A stretch of 64,000 nucleotides of DNA from Paenibacillus sp. RC334 (GTDB lineage: Bacteria; Bacillota; Bacilli; Paenibacillales; Paenibacillaceae), in NCBI RefSeq assembly GCF_030034735.1, contig NZ_CP125370.1:3782001-3846000 (forward strand), written 5' to 3'. The position numbers and the translations under genes were made by a program. The notes beneath the pieces were generated by a model that worked only from the letters and a program-made list of their open reading frames with translations, did no database searches and was not told the DNA's origin. Position 1 is the first letter of the stretch. Every line of letters begins with the position of its first letter. This document shows, one piece after another, positions 17,119 to 27,457 of the stretch.

Positions 17119-17353
17119 TCGTAATTATATCGCTTAAACTCTATCATAAAAACATTTGAACAGTTGTTCCATCTTAATGTTAGGAATACGCGGGGGTTGC
17201 TTATACTGTATGTGTCGTCATCAACAGCATTCTAGCAATAACTGTATATACAGCCTTGCGCTCATTTGCGAATTGAGGCAATCCAGTGCTATATCTAACC
17301 CGGGTTTACTTCCGTCCATTTGAAGCTATGTAGACGACAATCTCTACCTGTTG

Positions 17354-17434
17354 ATGAGTATTGGTGTGTTTTTTCTGGCAGTCGCAATATGTATTTTAAT
17401 ATTAGGTAATATATTTATTGATAGGTTCATATAA
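17354..17434 (+). CDS. Possible 26-residue hydrophobic peptide
   Basis: ATG 17354 opens MSIGVFFLAVAICILILGNI and ends IDRFI, a single membrane helix. There is no convincing ribosome site, so it is a weak call. The rest of 17119-17490 holds only AT-rich sequence and the promoter region of the next gene. Confidence 0.2.
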   Translation: MSIGVFFLAVAICILILGNIFIDRFI

Positions 17435-17490
17435 ATATAAATTATAATTTCAACAATATTAAATAATTTAACTAATGGAGGAAATCCAAC

Positions 17491-18000
17491 ATGACAAAAT
17501 TTAGTCAGAATCCAAACGATTATTCTTTTTCAATTGATCCTGTCGTTATAGCAGAAGAAAATGTTTCAACTAATGGTGATACCAAAAATACTTTTCCAAA
17601 AAATATTTTAATTGATAATAATCTTTCTTGGGAAAGCAGCTTGAGCGGTAGAGGTGGAGAAATTGTATTCAAATTAGATGAAGGCAAAACGATTAATGAT
17701 ATCCTCTTGGCTCAGCCAACCTTTAAAGCTTTTATCCTAACGTTTTCTCTTCATGGTTCTAACGACGGAGAAAACTGGTTTAGATTAGGTGCAGTAGAAG
17801 CAGTGCCAACTACTGCAAAAACGACCTATCAATTCAGTAATGAGATTCCTTTTCAATATTATAAAATAACTGTACTTTCATCTGGCCTGAACAATACAAC
17901 AACCTATTATGGTGTACGATATATTCAGTTAAGAACCGCTTCAATCAATGGCGTTCCAGCCTACAGAAATTCCAATTTAAATCCCGCTATTGCGGAATAA
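17491..18000 (+). CDS. Discoidin (F5/8 type C)-like domain protein without signal peptide
   Basis: 169 residues, ATG after GGAGGAAATCCAAC. The segment FSLHGSNDGENWFRLGAVEA, then FQYYKITVLSSG, is typical of F5/8C-type carbohydrate-binding beta sandwiches, and one domain fills the protein. No signal peptide or anchor is seen, unlike most secreted members. The coding sequence is AT-rich. It ends at a bidirectional hairpin shared with the large SLH protein gene on the other strand, so the two are convergent. The function is unknown; lectin-like binding is inference. Confidence 0.6.
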   Translation: MTKFSQNPNDYSFSIDPVVIAEENVSTNGDTKNTFPKNILIDNNLSWESSLSGRGGEIVFKLDEGKTINDILLAQPTFKAFILTFSLHGSNDGENWFRLGAVEAVPTTAKTTYQFSNEIPFQYYKITVLSSGLNNTTTYYGVRYIQLRTASINGVPAYRNSNLNPAIAE

Positions 18001-18045
18001 AAATCAATGTGAGCATACTGCATCAATTCCTATATGCACATATAC

Positions 18046-18080
18046 AAAAGAGGGGCTGGCTAATGCCACCCCCTTCTTTT
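18046..18080. terminator. Bidirectional terminator
   Basis: AAAAGAGGGGCTGGC pairs with GCCACCCCCTTCTTTT around TAAT, between convergent genes. Confidence 0.75.
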
Positions 18081-21000
18081 TATTGAATTTTTTGAATCAT
18101 GTTATAAATCATTTCAGCCGCTTCGGCGCGTGTGATTTCCTGTTTTGCACGGAAGCTTCCATCTGGATATCCTTGTACTAAATTAATTTCGGTTAGACCA
18201 AGTACATCTTCTCTGGCCCATTCCACAATTTGAGAGGCATCTGAGTAGATATTGCTTTCTTGTTGTGGCGTAGCCTTGATAACGTTGTTCACCATTTTAG
18301 CCGCCTGCTCCCGGTTAATAACGCGATCTGGAGCAAATACCTTGTTACTAAATCCACGAGCGACCTGATCTTTAATCGCTGTTTTCAATAGATCAACATA
18401 CCACGCTGATGGATTGATATCCTCGAAGCTTAAAGCCATATCCGTTTCGAGCGGTAATTTCAGGGAACGGACGAGCATCGAAGTGAACTCCATACGTGTT
18501 ACAGGTCTGCTCGGCTCAAAAAGGGTTTGGGTCATACCCTTCACTACCCCCAAATCTGCAAGGGCATTAATCTTATCTTTATTAAATGCCCGTTCAATGT
18601 CACTAAAGCGATTGGGCTTCGTTTCGACTGAAGGTGCTTGAATGATTGCTGTTTCAGTCAACTCCTCTACATCGGGCCGTATCGGCTTAACAATCCCCCC
18701 ACCTCCTGCTCCAACGCCTGAGGCTGAGGCTTCAGTACTCCCCGTTGTTTTACCGTTCGCTTGTTTTGCAATGGTACGCTTTCCTTGGCTGTTTTCTGCC
18801 CAAAGCTGAACTGCATACGATTGTTTCTCTTTAAGTTGACTCCAAATAAAGCTTCGATCCTTACCACGATATAATTCTGTTTGTCCTTCACTGGTGAGCA
18901 CGAAAATATCATTTTTGTGTTCTGATTCCCAGTGGATCATAAACTCGCTATTAGTCGTCTCCGTTTTCGAAAACGCAAATTCTGGAGACGGTAACGTTTC
19001 TACCTCGCCTTCTGTCTGTTTACCTTCACCGCTTGTGTTAACCGGTTTAACGGTAATACGATACACCATAGAGCTATCCAATCCGTCTACTTTAAAATGG
19101 GGCTTGACCGTATCGCCGATAAGCAGACCATTTTGGTACACATGGTAGGTATCCGCACCAGGAGCTTCTTTCCACGTAACTACCAGATCGGTATCTGTTA
19201 CATCTTTAAATGTCAGCTCATGATCTGGTATTTGGCCTGGGAGCGCACGATACGTAAATGGAGTCCACTCACCTGCGCCCGTTGTATTGACAGCTTGAAT
19301 GCCGAACGAATACATCGTACCAGGTTGGATACCTGAAAGCTTGATACTAGTATCCTTGGTATCCACGATTTCACCAGTATCTTTCCGAATTACAGCATAT
19401 TGATAAGCATTTTTGGCTTCATCCCAGTTCAGCAAAATCTGGCCATTCCCTAGCTCTGTGACTTTGACGTTTTGCACTTGAGGTGGAAGCGTAAGCAGTT
19501 CTTCCCGCACAGGCTGACTGAACCCACTACTATTACCGCTGCTCACCTGAAAATCGTATTTTTTTCCACCTTCTAATCCGGATACGACTACACGTGGTTC
19601 AGTGCTGTAATAATCCTGGCTATTGATTGTTACTTTATATTTGGTCGCCCCATCGACTGGGTCCCAAACAATGGCAGCATCATGTTCCCGAATATCTACT
19701 GCCACAAGTCGTACAACCGATGAAGGTAGCGTTAATGCGTTGATAGTCGTATCTCCGCCTATACCACTTCGATTGTAGGCTCGGATTCGAATATTTGCAG
19801 TCCTACCTGCGGGCAATCCATCAAAAGTATAGGCATGGCTTCCCCGGGAAATCCGCACATCTGGCTCATCATTAACATTCAAGATGTATCCGTCAGCCCC
19901 CTGCACATCTTGCCAATCCACACTGACAGAATATACATCATTCACCACACTCGCCAGCGTAGTTACCCGATCAGGTAATGTGATGACCCTCAAATGAGCA
20001 TAATCTCCAAAGCCGGTTGCATTTTCAGCGGAAATGGAATAATCATACTCCGTTCCTGCCTGAAGTCCGTGATCAGCGAATTCAGTATACACATCCTTAT
20101 AAACAGATGCTTTGTCCCGCTCCAGAGCATAGTATGTCGCCGTGATTACACGATTCCATTTCAAGTCGATTCCATCGTCCTTCACGGTTACATTTTGGAA
20201 TCCGCTCGGGCTATCTGGCAGGCTTAAAAAAGACACATGCTTGGCCGCACCCTCTCCGGCGGCGTTTATAGCTGATACAGAAACATCGTAAAATTCTCCC
20301 GATTTCATCCCCGTAATTGGATTATACACATCCTGTGTAACAGTATCCTTAAATATGACTTCCCCCGTACTAACATCCGTTGCTGTAATCTTATAGTTGT
20401 CAGCTGAAGGCACTGGCGTAAAATCAGCCATGATTTGTGCTGAAGTACGAGAAATGGTTCGTAATCGGATCTGATCCGGGGCATCAGGTAACGTTAACAC
20501 ACGAACTCGATTGGAATAAGCATTGCCTCCCACGTGATTACTGGAACGCACTTCATATTCGTATTGACACCCTCCCTGTAGCCCTTTGTCTGTAAAAGAA
20601 TTTGTCGGATGCGTAACATCCCAAATCTCATTCGTCGTTAAATTCCGGATGGTATAGACGTAACCATCATCAAGGCCCGATGGAAGAGTCCATTGCAGAT
20701 CGACCTCTGTATTTCGTACGGATGACGCAGAAAGCTCAGCTGGCTGAGGCTGCTTCTGAATGCGAAGTGCTCTGCTGACCGTTTCAGAAATGTTACCCGC
20801 CTGATCTTTAACCTTGGCATGAACATACCATTCACCTTCCTTTGAAAGGTTCAACTGAATTCCTGTATCAGCAGCTGCATCCCAATGTTCGGGTACATCA
20901 GGGCTGTTCGTGATTTTATACTGCATCGTGGGTGGTTCGATCCCCGAATGCTGGTCAGTATATCGTATCCCCACTTGAATGCTCGTATCCTTCCATTCAC

Positions 21001-22675
21001 GCGAATCCGGTGTCAGCTGGATCATCGGGGGTTCCAAATCAACATAAGATGTTGCGAACACCGGATCACTCCGATTTCCAGCCGCATCCACAGCTTGAGC
21101 AGTCACTTTTACGATGCCAGAGCTATTTAATACTCCCGATGAACCAGGAACATAATGGCCAGAGCCCATTTGATATTCGTAATGCACTGCTGAAATATCC
21201 GTTCCACCCGAAATAGCAAATTGTACCGGCTTATTGGTGTATCGGGTGGGCATCGTCACCTCGGAAAACGTAACCTCCGGGGGCGTTGGCCTGGTTCGAT
21301 CAATCATGACCGATTGAGTCACGATTGGACTAGGCACGTCCAGATTATTGATCGTTCGTGCTGATAGTTCGTACAGCCCTTCCGCATTTAGTGTAAAAAC
21401 GCCATTATATGTCTGCCACTCCCCTGCTGAACTCAAACGATACTGCGTCATCTTGATTCCATTTACAGGATCACTTCCTGAATCAATGGCAATATTCACA
21501 TTGTTGATCGTTGGACCCACCTCGCTAGCTCGGATAGCAGGAGCAGTCGGTCCCTTTTTATCAATAGTGACTTCCTTGCTTACTTCTTGGCTCACATTAC
21601 CTACATTGTCTATGGAACGGGCATAAACCGTGCTTTTGCCATCTTGATTAACATGGAATGCTCCACCATAATCTTGCCAACCTTGATTGACAACGCCCGT
21701 CACGCGAAATTGTGTATGGGCCAGCCCAGAATAATCGTCCGCTCCTGGCTGCAATGTAATGGTATAGTCATTACTGTTGCCCGTTGCACTTATGATCGGT
21801 GGCGTCGGCGGCATTTTGTCTATCCTGACATTCCCGGAAGAAAGACCACTGTACTGGTTGTTCACGTCTACAGTCCGGGCATAGATTGTATTTACACCAT
21901 GATCATATACAGTAAAGGGTCCTGTGTACTGTTGAAATGCTCCACCATTTAGGCTGTATTCATAGTATTTTAGCCCTTCAGGTGCCACGTCTCCATTGAT
22001 CCAAACCGTTACAGGTCCTTTGGTCCACCCCGTACTTGCTTGGCCCTCAGCCCCTGCATTAATCTGGGGTAATTTAGGCATCAGATCTGATTTGGGGATG
22101 ACACGGACTCCAAACTTGGATATTTCATTACCAGTCTGCTGGTTAGTACCCATAGCTCTAAAATACCGAATATCTTTTAACGTAATAGAGTCTGTGATCT
22201 CTACCCATTTCCCTTGATAAGAGCTACTGGCATAAAATTTTGTGACATCGGTCCATGTATATAAATTCGTTCCATTAGGCTGCCAACTGTTACCCGCTGC
22301 TGCATTAGATACAAATATATCAGTATGGTAAGACCCTTCGATATAAACAAAAATCTTATAATCCGATGTCTTAATAGATCTTCCAATATCAACAAAACGT
22401 TCTGTCGGCTGCACCACACCCTCACACTTATATCTTGCTGAACCCGTACCATTATAAACTTCAGTTGCTCCTATCCCATTTCCTGACCATAACCCCCAAC
22501 TGTCACCCCCACCAGGTAAATTATTTTGGCAAAAAGGTCCACCGATGATCTCTTGGGTAGCAGCTGATACCCTATCTGGAAATATAGGAAAGGCAGTTAA
22601 CATGATCATTACAGCTAAAAATCCATATGCCCACTTGCTATACTTCCTTACCTTTCGCTTATTTTTTGGATACAT
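18080..22675 (-). CDS. Large cell-surface protein with Fn3 repeats and three C-terminal SLH domains
   Basis: 1531 residues. A signal peptide ends near AFPIFPDRVSA (about residue 38). An N-terminal ~160-residue domain is followed by five or so Ig-like units of the type YYEYSLNGGAFQQYTGPF. Then comes a long run of fibronectin type III repeats (LTLPDAPDQIRLRTISRTSA and similar), a short spacer, and three SLH domains (ALADLGVVKGMTQTLFEPSR; ARGFSNKVFAPDRVINREQA; LVQGYPDGSFRAKQEITRAE). SLH domains bind pyruvylated secondary cell-wall polymer, so it is displayed on the surface. No catalytic domain is recognised; an adhesive or structural role is likely. It is monocistronic. Confidence 0.9.
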   Translation of the reverse strand: MYPKNKRKVRKYSKWAYGFLAVMIMLTAFPIFPDRVSAATQEIIGGPFCQNNLPGGGDSWGLWSGNGIGATEVYNGTGSARYKCEGVVQPTERFVDIGRSIKTSDYKIFVYIEGSYHTDIFVSNAAAGNSWQPNGTNLYTWTDVTKFYASSSYQGKWVEITDSITLKDIRYFRAMGTNQQTGNEISKFGVRVIPKSDLMPKLPQINAGAEGQASTGWTKGPVTVWINGDVAPEGLKYYEYSLNGGAFQQYTGPFTVYDHGVNTIYARTVDVNNQYSGLSSGNVRIDKMPPTPPIISATGNSNDYTITLQPGADDYSGLAHTQFRVTGVVNQGWQDYGGAFHVNQDGKSTVYARSIDNVGNVSQEVSKEVTIDKKGPTAPAIRASEVGPTINNVNIAIDSGSDPVNGIKMTQYRLSSAGEWQTYNGVFTLNAEGLYELSARTINNLDVPSPIVTQSVMIDRTRPTPPEVTFSEVTMPTRYTNKPVQFAISGGTDISAVHYEYQMGSGHYVPGSSGVLNSSGIVKVTAQAVDAAGNRSDPVFATSYVDLEPPMIQLTPDSREWKDTSIQVGIRYTDQHSGIEPPTMQYKITNSPDVPEHWDAAADTGIQLNLSKEGEWYVHAKVKDQAGNISETVSRALRIQKQPQPAELSASSVRNTEVDLQWTLPSGLDDGYVYTIRNLTTNEIWDVTHPTNSFTDKGLQGGCQYEYEVRSSNHVGGNAYSNRVRVLTLPDAPDQIRLRTISRTSAQIMADFTPVPSADNYKITATDVSTGEVIFKDTVTQDVYNPITGMKSGEFYDVSVSAINAAGEGAAKHVSFLSLPDSPSGFQNVTVKDDGIDLKWNRVITATYYALERDKASVYKDVYTEFADHGLQAGTEYDYSISAENATGFGDYAHLRVITLPDRVTTLASVVNDVYSVSVDWQDVQGADGYILNVNDEPDVRISRGSHAYTFDGLPAGRTANIRIRAYNRSGIGGDTTINALTLPSSVVRLVAVDIREHDAAIVWDPVDGATKYKVTINSQDYYSTEPRVVVSGLEGGKKYDFQVSSGNSSGFSQPVREELLTLPPQVQNVKVTELGNGQILLNWDEAKNAYQYAVIRKDTGEIVDTKDTSIKLSGIQPGTMYSFGIQAVNTTGAGEWTPFTYRALPGQIPDHELTFKDVTDTDLVVTWKEAPGADTYHVYQNGLLIGDTVKPHFKVDGLDSSMVYRITVKPVNTSGEGKQTEGEVETLPSPEFAFSKTETTNSEFMIHWESEHKNDIFVLTSEGQTELYRGKDRSFIWSQLKEKQSYAVQLWAENSQGKRTIAKQANGKTTGSTEASASGVGAGGGGIVKPIRPDVEELTETAIIQAPSVETKPNRFSDIERAFNKDKINALADLGVVKGMTQTLFEPSRPVTRMEFTSMLVRSLKLPLETDMALSFEDINPSAWYVDLLKTAIKDQVARGFSNKVFAPDRVINREQAAKMVNNVIKATPQQESNIYSDASQIVEWAREDVLGLTEINLVQGYPDGSFRAKQEITRAEAAEMIYNMIQKIQ

Positions 22676-22741
22676 ACATTTCTCCCTTGCTTTATTTTAT
22701 TTTCAAAGAGTTTCACAAACTCGTTTCGGCTAAAATAGAAA

Positions 22742-22785
22742 AAGCACCCCAAACGAAGGCGGTTAAGCCTAAGTTTGAGGTGCTT
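22742..22785. terminator. Hairpin between the SLH protein gene and the next minus-strand gene
   Basis: AAGCACCCCAAAC pairs with GTTTGAGGTGCTT. Flanking A and T residues allow use by the upstream minus-strand gene at 22919. Confidence 0.65.
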
Positions 22786-22918
22786 CCTCAAAGTAACGAG
22801 TATGTTTTGAAGTTATTATACTTCGTTCTAAACGTAATGTAAACAGCACGACATCATTTAAAATTCATAAATGCTTGTATTCCACATTATCCCACATCTC
22901 GGGATCAGCCTTGAAGCC

Positions 22919-23797
22919 TTAATTAACGTGAACGCCCAAGTTCCGAAAAAAGCCGCGCAAGTTCTGACTGTAAGAGTCCTGCATAGCGGAAGATTCCTTA
23001 AGAATATTTTGCATACTGTTCATAAATGCGGAAGCTGAAGTCGTATCAGCCTTATCAAACCGGTTCTCTATTCGCGTGTTATTTAGCAACTCCGCAATCT
23101 CTCCTGTACGTTCCTTATATTTCTCAATCCATTTGGGGTTTTGAGGAACCTTTTGTGCAAAATCTATCAGCTGACTCAGTCCATTCCCTCCACCTTTAAT
23201 GTCATTGATGAATGCTGTATACTTTTGGGGGTCAGCCTGCTTCATCACTTCCGACAGCTTGACGTAATCCTCAGGGGCACCTAGCGGACGGTCTATTGGA
23301 GTCGTGTAACTAATATCTCCGGTCTCTGGATCAATTGATCGTGTCAAAGCAATAGCAGCTATCTGGTTCATGGTTTCCAAAAACTCTTTGGCCTTGTCAC
23401 CTTCCATATAGTGGTCTGCAATATACTTGGATTGGGAAACTCCCATCTCCAGTAGCACGGTTCGCTGGCTCTCATCTGTTACTGAACCATTGACGATAAA
23501 ATTGGATTCAATCATACTGTACACCGCATTGGACACTTCTTCTGGCTGACCTTTTAAAACTCGGTTTAATGAATCGTTGATCTGGGTTGTACCGAAATAC
23601 TTAGCAGACTGTGATACAATAGCTCCTTCAGCCAGTTGCCTACCGGTTTCGCTAATCTCTACGGAGTCTTGAATAACCAATTCGGAGCGTTTTCCTTCAT
23701 AAAGCTGGGGGGATTGGGCCTGCTTTGCTGCCGGATTTATCCGCAAGCTACTAGTGTTAATAACGGCTCGTTGCATTCTAAGGGGCTCAAAATTCAT
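22919..23797 (-). CDS. Conserved hypothetical protein
   Basis: 292 residues from ATG 23797, chosen because the AGGAGGAAATGAA site lies just before it; an upstream ATG 18 nt earlier overlaps that site. The N-terminal ~45 residues are polar (MQRAVINTSSLRINPAAKQA), resembling the disordered start of flagellar or secretion-type accessory proteins. The remainder is mostly helical and soluble, without signal peptide or membrane segment. I recognise no family. It stands alone between terminators. Confidence 0.7.
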   Translation of the reverse strand: MNFEPLRMQRAVINTSSLRINPAAKQAQSPQLYEGKRSELVIQDSVEISETGRQLAEGAIVSQSAKYFGTTQINDSLNRVLKGQPEEVSNAVYSMIESNFIVNGSVTDESQRTVLLEMGVSQSKYIADHYMEGDKAKEFLETMNQIAAIALTRSIDPETGDISYTTPIDRPLGAPEDYVKLSEVMKQADPQKYTAFINDIKGGGNGLSQLIDFAQKVPQNPKWIEKYKERTGEIAELLNNTRIENRFDKADTTSASAFMNSMQNILKESSAMQDSYSQNLRGFFRNLGVHVN

Positions 23798-23943
23798 TTC
23801 ATTTCCTCCTGTCATTTGGTAACAGGCACTCTAAGTCGTATGTATAATGTAATGTGACCCTGTTTCTATATATATCGGACAAAGCACATATGGAATGAAT
23901 ATATGCTTTGTCCTAAAAAATGAACAAATATTAAAGCAGTTAA

Positions 23944-25411
23944 TCAACCGCCATAAATACTGTAAGCGAAGTGATATACAATATCTGTGTCTATAATCGA
24001 AGTACCCCTAACCTGAGCAGCTACCCCTGAGAGATCAAAATAGTGTGTAAAACTGATTGCTCCAGACAGGTATTCCGCAATACTTCCAGTTGAATGTGGC
24101 AGGGAAACGGTAACACTAAAGGCCCCATTCTGATCCGTATAAGCTGTGCCTGTACGAGTGCGATTGCCGCTGCCTTCAGTCCAGTTCTGATTCAACCATG
24201 TCATATCAACAGGCGCATTTGCAACAGGATAATTATCAGTTGTAGTAACGACACCCTTCACAGTAAAATCACTAGTTCCAGTAACACGGTAATGACGACC
24301 GTAAGAATAGGTTGGGTAGTCATTAGGGCCATTTTTAGAAGAGTCGTAACCGTTAATTACAATTTTTCCAGCCCGAAGTACCGGTTTAAGTGTTAGTGTA
24401 TACAAATGGTCAGCTGAATACTGATTGGTTGTGTATACTCGTACATAGTAGGTTCCAGTATTTAAAGTAACATTGTGATTCGTTTGCGGGAGAAGCACCA
24501 TCTGGTTGCCGCTGAGAGCTCCATAAACTTCCGCTTTGTAACCGTAGCTTTCCGAGGTACTATCCAGCTTTACATTTAATGCATCATAATTGCGGCTCGC
24601 AGGGATCGTGATTTGATACCAGTCGTTATCAATGCCTGAATGGATGGAACGTGAGTTAAGGGAAGATCCACCCGTACTAAAGGTAAAGTTATAAGCATGA
24701 AAAGCGCTCTCATCCGGCTCATATGCATCGTAGCTGGAACTTGTATCGACAGTCAGATAGAAGGGAGCATTAATGCTAGAGCCTTTCTTGGCATGAACTG
24801 CAATCGCATAAGCCTTTTCGGATCCGATAGCGTTGCGTGCTCCTACGTTTTCGGGAAGTGATGCAGCCCCCTGTTCATAATTGTTAAAATAAGTACCGTA
24901 GGTAGAAGCGTCTATTGGATTGGGGTTGATGTCACCTGTCGTCATATCAAACTCGTATAAGTATAAGTCATAATCAAGCTGTGCTGAAAATGGACCATCC
25001 AGCTGAGCCTGCAACAATTCGCCAGGCTGCAAATAGATCGGATATAAAAATTGTGTACCTCCCTCTTCTGTAATCGTACCGGAATACGTAGCAGAAGAAG
25101 CTGTGGCTGCCGCTGGGCTTGCTTTCAGAGAAGGAACAGTTTCTTTTTTTCAATGAGGGTGTCTCCGGTGTCTTGAAGTTGAGATCTTCCTTCATTGCAT
25201 ACACCGAAGAAGTAATACTGTCCGGCTTGTCTGCCCGCGTTAGCTGCTTAATGACGCTTTCATTTACAGTTGTTAGCTGAACATCGGACTCCGCCTTAAT
25301 TGCTTGGTCCGATACCCCCTCTGTGCCTTGACTCGCGTTCGCAGTCAACCCGAAAGCAAACAGGAGCATCGTGCTTAGCATAACTGCAATAGCCTTTTTG
25401 AACCTCTTCAT
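23944..25411 (-). pseudogene. Secreted pre-peptidase C-terminal-like protein, frameshifted at a run of seven A
   Basis: The start is at ATG 25411 (MKRFKKAIAVMLSTMLLFAF) after a GGGGATTTCAGT site, with a signal peptide. The first ~90 codons end in a wrong frame after an A7 run near 25145-25151. The downstream frame continues exactly like the intact neighbour at 25635 (PSLKASPAAATASSATYSG, EEGGTQFLYPIYLQPGELLQ) to the stop at 23944. A6 would restore a full protein of about 490 residues. It contains a pre-peptidase C-terminal-like beta sandwich and an Ig-like C-terminal domain. Mutation, slippage or sequencing error are all possible. Confidence 0.85.
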
Positions 25412-25543
25412 ACTGAAATCCCCTCTCAAATGGTTTAAGGAATTCCCGCTATTCCCCGGATAAACCAGGGTAACTTCTAGGCTGTATGGCTCTATCATAA
25501 AACACTTCTAGTTCTAATGGAAGATACTGTGCAAAAAAACATA

Positions 25544-25605
25544 AAGAGCCGCCTTTTTCGAAAATGGAAAGCCTCAGCAAGCCATTGCGAAAAAAAGCGA
25601 CTCTT
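25544..25605. terminator. Terminator between the two secreted-protein paralogues
   Basis: AAGAGCCGCCTTTTTCG pairs with GCGAAAAAAAGCGACTCTT across an imperfect stem. It ends the transcript of the intact paralogue before the frameshifted copy starts. Confidence 0.6.
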
Positions 25606-25634
25606 ATATATTACTCTACTACGTTAAAAAATGA

Positions 25635-27107
25635 TTAATTTCTAATACTGTAAGCAAAAAGATAAATTATATCCGTTGCACTAATCGAGGTGCCGTCGAC
25701 CTGAGCCGCTACCCCTGTAAGATCATAATAGTGTGTAGAACCAATGTCACTCAAATATTCTACATTTCTTCCTGTAGATTGTGGAAGGGAAAGAGTCACA
25801 CTGAATCTCCCGTAATCGTTCGTATACGTAGAAGCCGTTCTGGTACGGTTACCGCTGCCCTCGCTCCAGTTCTGATCCAGCCAAGCGACAGTGACAGGCG
25901 CATTAGGAACCAGTTGACCATCCGTTGTTTTAACGACACCATTCACGATCAGGTTGCTGCCTCCGTTAATACGATAATGACGACCGTATGAGTAAGTTGG
26001 ATAGTCATAATAGCCATTGGAGTTAAAGCTCGTAATTTCGATTTTACCAGCCTTGAGTACCGGTTTCATGGTTAGTGTATACAAATGGTCGGCTGAATAC
26101 TGACTTGTAGTGTACACTCGCACATAGTAGGTTCCCGTATTCAGGGAAACGTTGTGATTCGTTTGCGGGAGAAGCACCATTTGGTTGCCAGTGAGCACCC
26201 CATAAACTTCCGCTTTATAGCCATAGCTCTCCGAGGTACTATCCAGCCTTACATTTACAGCATCATAATTACGACCTACAGGGATCGTGATTTGATACCA
26301 ATCGTTATCTATACCGGAATGGATGGAGCGTGAGTTAATTGAAGAACCTCCGTTGTTAATTGTAAAATTATAAGCATGAAAGGCGCTCTCATCCGGCTCA
26401 TATGCATCATATTTGGAGCTTGTAGCCACAGTCAGATAGAAAAGATCATTAATACTTGACCCCTTCTTGGCATGGACTGCAATCGCATAAGCCTTTTCAG
26501 ATCCAGTCGTGTTGCGGGCTCCTACATTTTCGGGAAGTGATGCAGACCCTTGTTCATAATTGTTAAAATAAGTACCGTAGATGGAATTGTCAATGGCATT
26601 GGGATTAATGTCACCTGTCGTCATATCAAACTCATATAAGTACAGGTCATAGTCAAGCTGTGCTGAAAACGGTCCGTCTAATTGAGCCTGCAACAATTCA
26701 CCGGGCTGCAAGTAGATTGGATATAAAAACTGTGTACCTCCCTCTTCCGTAATCGTACCGGAATATGTTGCGGAGGACGCTGTAGCTGTCGCATTCGCTG
26801 ATGCTGACTTTGGACTTGCTTTCAGCGAAGGGGTAACTTTCTTTTTCAAAACAGATTTCTGTGGTGTTTGCAAGTTGATATTTTCCGTAATGGCATACAC
26901 CGAATCTGTAATGCTTGCGGGCTTGTCTGCCCGTGTTAAATCTTTAATGACGCTTTCTTTTTCAGTTGTTAGCTGAAAACTGGACTCCGCTTTAATCGCC
27001 TGTTCCGTTTTACCCTCTGTGCTTTGACTCGCGTTCGCAGTCATCCCGAAAGAAAGCAGGAGCACCGTGCTTAGCAACAGCGAAGTTGCCTTTCTGAACC
27101 TGTTCAT
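25635..27107 (-). CDS. Secreted pre-peptidase C-terminal-like protein (intact paralogue)
   Basis: 490 residues from ATG 27107, preceded by GGGGATTTTAGT. The signal peptide is MNRFRKATSLLLSTVLLLSF and cleavage is predicted near ANA-SQS. A propeptide-like polar segment (~45-110) leads to a first beta domain (YLQPGELLQAQLDGPFSAQL), a second one (DNDWYQITIPVGRNYDAVNV; TGTYYVRVYTTSQYSADHLY) of the pre-peptidase C-terminal type, and an Ig-like domain. No protease catalytic motif is present, so it is not itself a peptidase by sequence. It is about 80% similar to its tandem copy at 23944-25411, including the 5' leader, indicating recent duplication. Confidence 0.8.
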   Translation of the reverse strand: MNRFRKATSLLLSTVLLLSFGMTANASQSTEGKTEQAIKAESSFQLTTEKESVIKDLTRADKPASITDSVYAITENINLQTPQKSVLKKKVTPSLKASPKSASANATATASSATYSGTITEEGGTQFLYPIYLQPGELLQAQLDGPFSAQLDYDLYLYEFDMTTGDINPNAIDNSIYGTYFNNYEQGSASLPENVGARNTTGSEKAYAIAVHAKKGSSINDLFYLTVATSSKYDAYEPDESAFHAYNFTINNGGSSINSRSIHSGIDNDWYQITIPVGRNYDAVNVRLDSTSESYGYKAEVYGVLTGNQMVLLPQTNHNVSLNTGTYYVRVYTTSQYSADHLYTLTMKPVLKAGKIEITSFNSNGYYDYPTYSYGRHYRINGGSNLIVNGVVKTTDGQLVPNAPVTVAWLDQNWSEGSGNRTRTASTYTNDYGRFSVTLSLPQSTGRNVEYLSDIGSTHYYDLTGVAAQVDGTSISATDIIYLFAYSIRN

Positions 27108-27347
27108 ACTAAAATCCCCTCTCGAATGTTTTACTAAATTTCCGCTATTCCCCAGATACATCTGGAAAACTTCTATGCTGTCTATCTCTATCATAAAGCA
27201 ATTCTGGTTCTAATGGAAGATACTTCTTCAAATATTCTTATTTGTAATCCGTGATAATTTTACACCTCTTTCGGAAGCATACCTGAGGCAATGGACAGAG
27301 CACTGAAAATCCCTGTCTACTTTTTTATCCTAAAAATCACGACGAAA

Positions 27348-27378
27348 AAGGCTCCCCTAATTAAAAGGGAGCCTTCTT
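27348..27378. terminator. Hairpin upstream of the CRISPR array
   Basis: AAGGCTCCC pairs with GGGAGCCTT around CTAATTAAAA, with A-rich and T-rich flanks. It lies between the secreted-protein promoter and the trailer end of the array. Confidence 0.6.
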
Positions 27379-27457
27379 TGAGTTTCAAGGTTAATAAACT
27401 TGAGCGCACATATAATGTACTTTTCGCAAAACACGTAAAAAGTTATTTTGAGCGCTG

